Positions 43,464-45,233 of a stretch of 45,233 bases of DNA are shown here, one piece after another; the stretch's first letter is position 1; each line of letters opens with the position of its first letter. This DNA comes from Bacillota bacterium (GTDB lineage Bacteria; Bacillota; Clostridia; Clostridiales; Caloramatoraceae): assembly GCA_023415335.1 (NCBI GenBank), contig JAEZLD010000205.1:1-45233 (forward strand). Direction: 5' to 3'. The position numbers and the translations under genes were made by a program. The notes under the pieces are model-generated. The model worked only from the letters and a program-made list of their open reading frames with translations, was not told the DNA's origin and made no database searches.

Positions 43464-43492
43464 AAAAGACAGGGACCGGCTAAAACCGGTCC
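43464..43492 (-). terminator. Terminator after the HesB-like gene
   Basis: The minus strand stem GGACCGG/CCGGTCC around TTTTAG is followed by CTGTCTTTTTG, 12 bases after the HesB-like stop. Confidence 0.8.
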
Positions 43493-43504
43493 TATGGTTT
43501 TTCA

Positions 43505-43792
43505 TTACGCCATTTTAGTAACCACAAGCTTTTTCCCATAAACCGTATCCCTGCAGGCTATGCTTAATGTCTTTGCATACTTCTGCACAGTATAGTCATA
43601 TATGAGCCTTATTCCGTCCACCTCTGTTACCACATCATTCTGCATAGGCTCATCCAGAGCCATATCAAAGCTAGGTCCCCCTCACCCTATCTTGCTAACA
43701 TATATCCTTGAACATGAGTTTTCACCCTTAAGTGCCAACTGCTGCTTAAGGAAGCCCTTTGCAACAGGTGTTATCATGATCCCAATTGCCAT
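43505..43792 (-). CDS. HesB-like protein with in-frame UGA: probable selenoprotein
   Basis: The minus strand reads as one 95-codon frame from the ATG at 43792 (ribosome site GGGGGTGA) to TAA at 43505, broken only by TGA at codon 37 (43684-43682). Both sides belong to one family: before it SRIYVSKIG, after it GGPSFDMALDEPMQND then VDGIRLIYDYTVQKY, the HesB/IscA-like fold. Cysteine is the expected residue at this place in homologues, and HesB-like proteins are a recognised selenoprotein group. A SECIS-like hairpin lies at the right distance. So codon 37 is read here as selenocysteine. Sec machinery genes are not in the window. Ordinary annotation would skip or split it. Confidence 0.82.
43647..43684 (-). 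promoter_or_regulatory. SECIS-like element of the HesB-like gene
   Basis: Starting at the UGA (43684-43682), 20 bases follow and then the hairpin GGCTC-TGGAT-GAGCC (43661-43647). A short stem about 20 bases after UGA, with G near the start of the loop, is the bacterial SECIS pattern. Only 5 pairs are perfect; the stem can be extended with bulges. Confidence 0.65.
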
Positions 43793-43913
43793 CCATTCAC
43801 CCCCATACAGTGCCTTCTATATAATATATTCTATAGGCTTGGGTTGTGTGGACTGTAAAAGGTGTTACCCTGAAATATTATCCTGAGGAGGATCAGGTTT
43901 TACTTGTTGGTGC

Positions 43914-44396
43914 TTAATCCACTAATTCATAGAGGCTATTTTCATAATCCTTCACATAATACCTTATATTTGTTCTGCCCTTTTGGATGACAGTATGCCC
44001 CTCCTCCTCGAGCAGCCTTTTCTGCTCTTCAACGCCGCCTGGATATTTAGGGTTCAGCTCTCCACCTGCTTTAAGCGTCCTCCAATAAGGCGTTTTATCT
44101 TCCTCTCTTTGATAGCTTGCCCACGCTGCTATTGAAACAAAAATCCCTGCTGTAATCGGTTCTGTAAAATCAGCTTCGCTTTTCTTTGCAAAGTAATCCC
44201 TGATTTCTCCCACAGTGATAAGCTTTCCAAAGGGAATTAAGCGCATTACCTCATCATAAGCTATCGGCGTTGCAAAATACATTCTGTCACCACCATATTT
44301 TTCTATGCTTTTCTCATCTGTAATCGTCTGGTACTTTGGCATATCCTTATTGTCGTGAAGCATAGCGTTAAAATCCTTTTTTTTCTCATTTGACAT
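43914..44396 (-). CDS. MGMT-family alkyltransferase-like protein without the active cysteine
   Basis: 160 residues. The DNA-repair methyltransferase fold is visible (IPFGKLITVGEIRDYFAKK, then the LLEEEGH end). The usual PCHRV active site is here PYWRT (103-107), so the acceptor cysteine is gone. Such ATL proteins in other bacteria bind alkylated DNA and flag it for repair; the function here is inferred. GTAGGAGATG precedes the ATG. It lies upstream of the HesB-like gene on the same strand, 121 bases apart, and the two may share a transcript. Confidence 0.85.
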   Translation of the reverse strand: MSNEKKKDFNAMLHDNKDMPKYQTITDEKSIEKYGGDRMYFATPIAYDEVMRLIPFGKLITVGEIRDYFAKKSEADFTEPITAGIFVSIAAWASYQREEDKTPYWRTLKAGGELNPKYPGGVEEQKRLLEEEGHTVIQKGRTNIRYYVKDYENSLYELVD

Positions 44397-44510
44397 AAAA
44401 TCATCTCCTACTCAAAGCATAACTGCTCTATTTTCTTAATGCAATGAGACTGTTTAAATATTTCTTTTATCTGTTATTCATCGCTTATTGCTAAATAAAG
44501 CTTAGTATTT

Positions 44511-44584
44511 CATAAAAACAGGGCCTCCGTGTATCAGTAACCCTGCTACCTGTCGGGCAGCAATGAGCTGATACATGGAAACCC
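44511..44584 (-). terminator. Large branched terminator of the sugar ABC operon
   Basis: A 17-bp stem (44584-44568 with 44537-44521) with a single A-C mismatch and two G-U pairs is followed by TGTTTTTATG. Its 30-base loop carries a second hairpin, GCTGCC-cgaca-GGTAGC. It lies just after the permease stop at 44607. Confidence 0.72.
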
Positions 44585-44606
44585 TTCATATAACCCAGGG
44601 GCTATA

Positions 44607-45233
44607 TTACATAAGTTTGTTGTTCTTTCTAGAGCATATGACGCTCTGCAAAACTATGAAAAAGCACAGCATCGCTGCACGTGTAATCTGGGGCCACCAT
44701 GGGTCCTGACTTCCTATTGCAGTAACCACCAGCAGTACAATTGCACTTACCAGCACTCCGAATAAAGTGCCGAATATATTGCCTACACCACCGGTTAGCA
44801 ACGTTCCTCCTATAATGGATGCAGCAATTGCGTCCATTTCAAGTCCTGTTGCCTGCTGAACTGAGCCTGACCGGGTGTGGAAAACATATAGGAAGCCCCC
44901 TATGCCTGCAAGCAGTCCGCAAAGCAGATGGGCAAGAAACCTGGTTCTCCTCACATTTATACCAAGCATCAATGCACTTTGGGAGTTTCCGCCTACAGCA
45001 TAAAAGCTTCTCCCAAGCCTGGTCTTTTTCAGCAGATAGTACATAAAGCATACTATAATAAGGGCTACAACAACACCGTATTCCAGTTTTGGCTGGATTA
45101 AAACACCCTTCTTGTTCACATCTCCTAAAAAGGGTATTAGTATCCGTGCACCTGACAGCTTCTCAAAGCCAGGGTTATCAACCTGTATCTGATTGACCTC
45201 AATGAGTGCAACCAGGCCTCGGCCAAGGAACAT
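44607..45233 (-). CDS. yjfF: YjfF-type sugar ABC transporter permease (5' end off-window)
   Basis: The last 208 residues of an RbsC-family permease. The visible part has GRGLVALI, a periplasmic stretch, KKTRLGRSFYAVGGNSQSALMLGINVRRT (the loop that meets the ATPase) and helices such as LLCGLLAGIGGFLYVF and GLEMDAIAASIIGGTLLTGGVGNIFGT. The closest known relative by pattern is YjfF, the galactofuranose-type permease; the sugar here is not certain. The frame is open to the window edge. Binding protein and ATPase genes would lie upstream, outside. Confidence 0.88.
   Translation of the reverse strand: MFLGRGLVALIEVNQIQVDNPGFEKLSGARILIPFLGDVNKKGVLIQPKLEYGVVVALIIVCFMYYLLKKTRLGRSFYAVGGNSQSALMLGINVRRTRFLAHLLCGLLAGIGGFLYVFHTRSGSVQQATGLEMDAIAASIIGGTLLTGGVGNIFGTLFGVLVSAIVLLVVTAIGSQDPWWPQITRAAMLCFFIVLQSVICSRKNNKLM

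Noticed and set aside
43505..43792. HesB-like gene as a plain pseudogene or sequencing error
   Set aside because: There is no frameshift; a single UGA at the Cys position with the family pattern intact on both sides and a hairpin at SECIS distance is better explained by selenocysteine. A point mutation from TGC/TGT to TGA cannot be fully excluded without the sel genes.
43602..43886. Plus-strand frame ending with a CVDCKRCYP cysteine cluster
   Set aside because: It is antisense to the HesB-like gene for most of its length and has no ribosome site; the cysteine cluster is probably chance.
1..45233. Insertion sequences, prophage or integrase genes
   Set aside because: No transposase, integrase or phage structural motif was found in any frame, and no long terminal inverted repeats.

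Overview
The window reads as the chromosome of an anaerobic, endospore-forming Clostridia (Bacillota). The signs are two alpha/beta-type small acid-soluble spore proteins, SpoVB, a DUF4364 protein, a V-type ATPase operon of the Enterococcus/clostridial type, a T-box controlled valS, AT-rich intergenic DNA with strong AGGAGG ribosome binding sites, and several TTG starts. The species cannot be named from the sequence alone.

Layout. 1-160 holds an array of tiny hairpins separated by GTGATAT / AATATAAC words. 161-740 is a minus-strand tRNA operon (Val, Asp, Phe, Gly, Cys) with tandem promoters and a terminator. 795-2763 (minus) carries hslO, a methyltransferase and a minor SASP. 2887-8064 (plus) is a lysine/diaminopimelate block using the acetylase route: asd, dapA, dapB, patA-like aminotransferase and dapH, with a second copy of the hairpin array between the last two. 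8153-10848 has an SSB-like protein, a small Mur-ligase-like protein, a major SASP, a DUF4364 protein and a small ORF. 10949-17720 (minus) has folC, valS with its valine T-box and a 60-residue membrane ORF between them, a DUF554 membrane protein and a MATE exporter. 17802-24247 (minus) has clpB, an unknown protein, two tandem HTH-TPR regulators and a YtxH-like mini-protein missed by a length cut-off.

24324-24513 looks like an independent minus-strand small RNA gene (promoter, several hairpins, terminator). 24544-28619 has an acidic unknown protein, a membrane-anchored ferrochelatase-like protein, a nucleotidyltransferase with altered signature residues, a GntR/FCD regulator and def. 28819-37400 is a nine-gene V-ATPase operon (G/H-I-K-E-C-F-A-B-D), with c-ring residues of the sodium type and frequent TTG starts. 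37565-43367 has a B12-type radical SAM protein, a flavin reductase, spoVB and two RluA-type pseudouridine synthases. 43505-45233 has a HesB-like gene whose frame is interrupted by one UGA followed by a SECIS-like hairpin (a probable selenoprotein), an alkyltransferase-like protein, a large branched terminator and the 3' part of a YjfF-type sugar ABC permease cut by the window edge.

The most notable items are the UGA-containing HesB-like gene, which a standard gene caller would miss, the two copies of the hairpin-array repeat, and the unassigned RNA gene near 24.4 kb. A consistent internal link is that the valS T-box specifier appears to be GUA with a UGGU acceptor-binding loop, both complementary to the tRNA-Val(UAC) encoded at 524-599.
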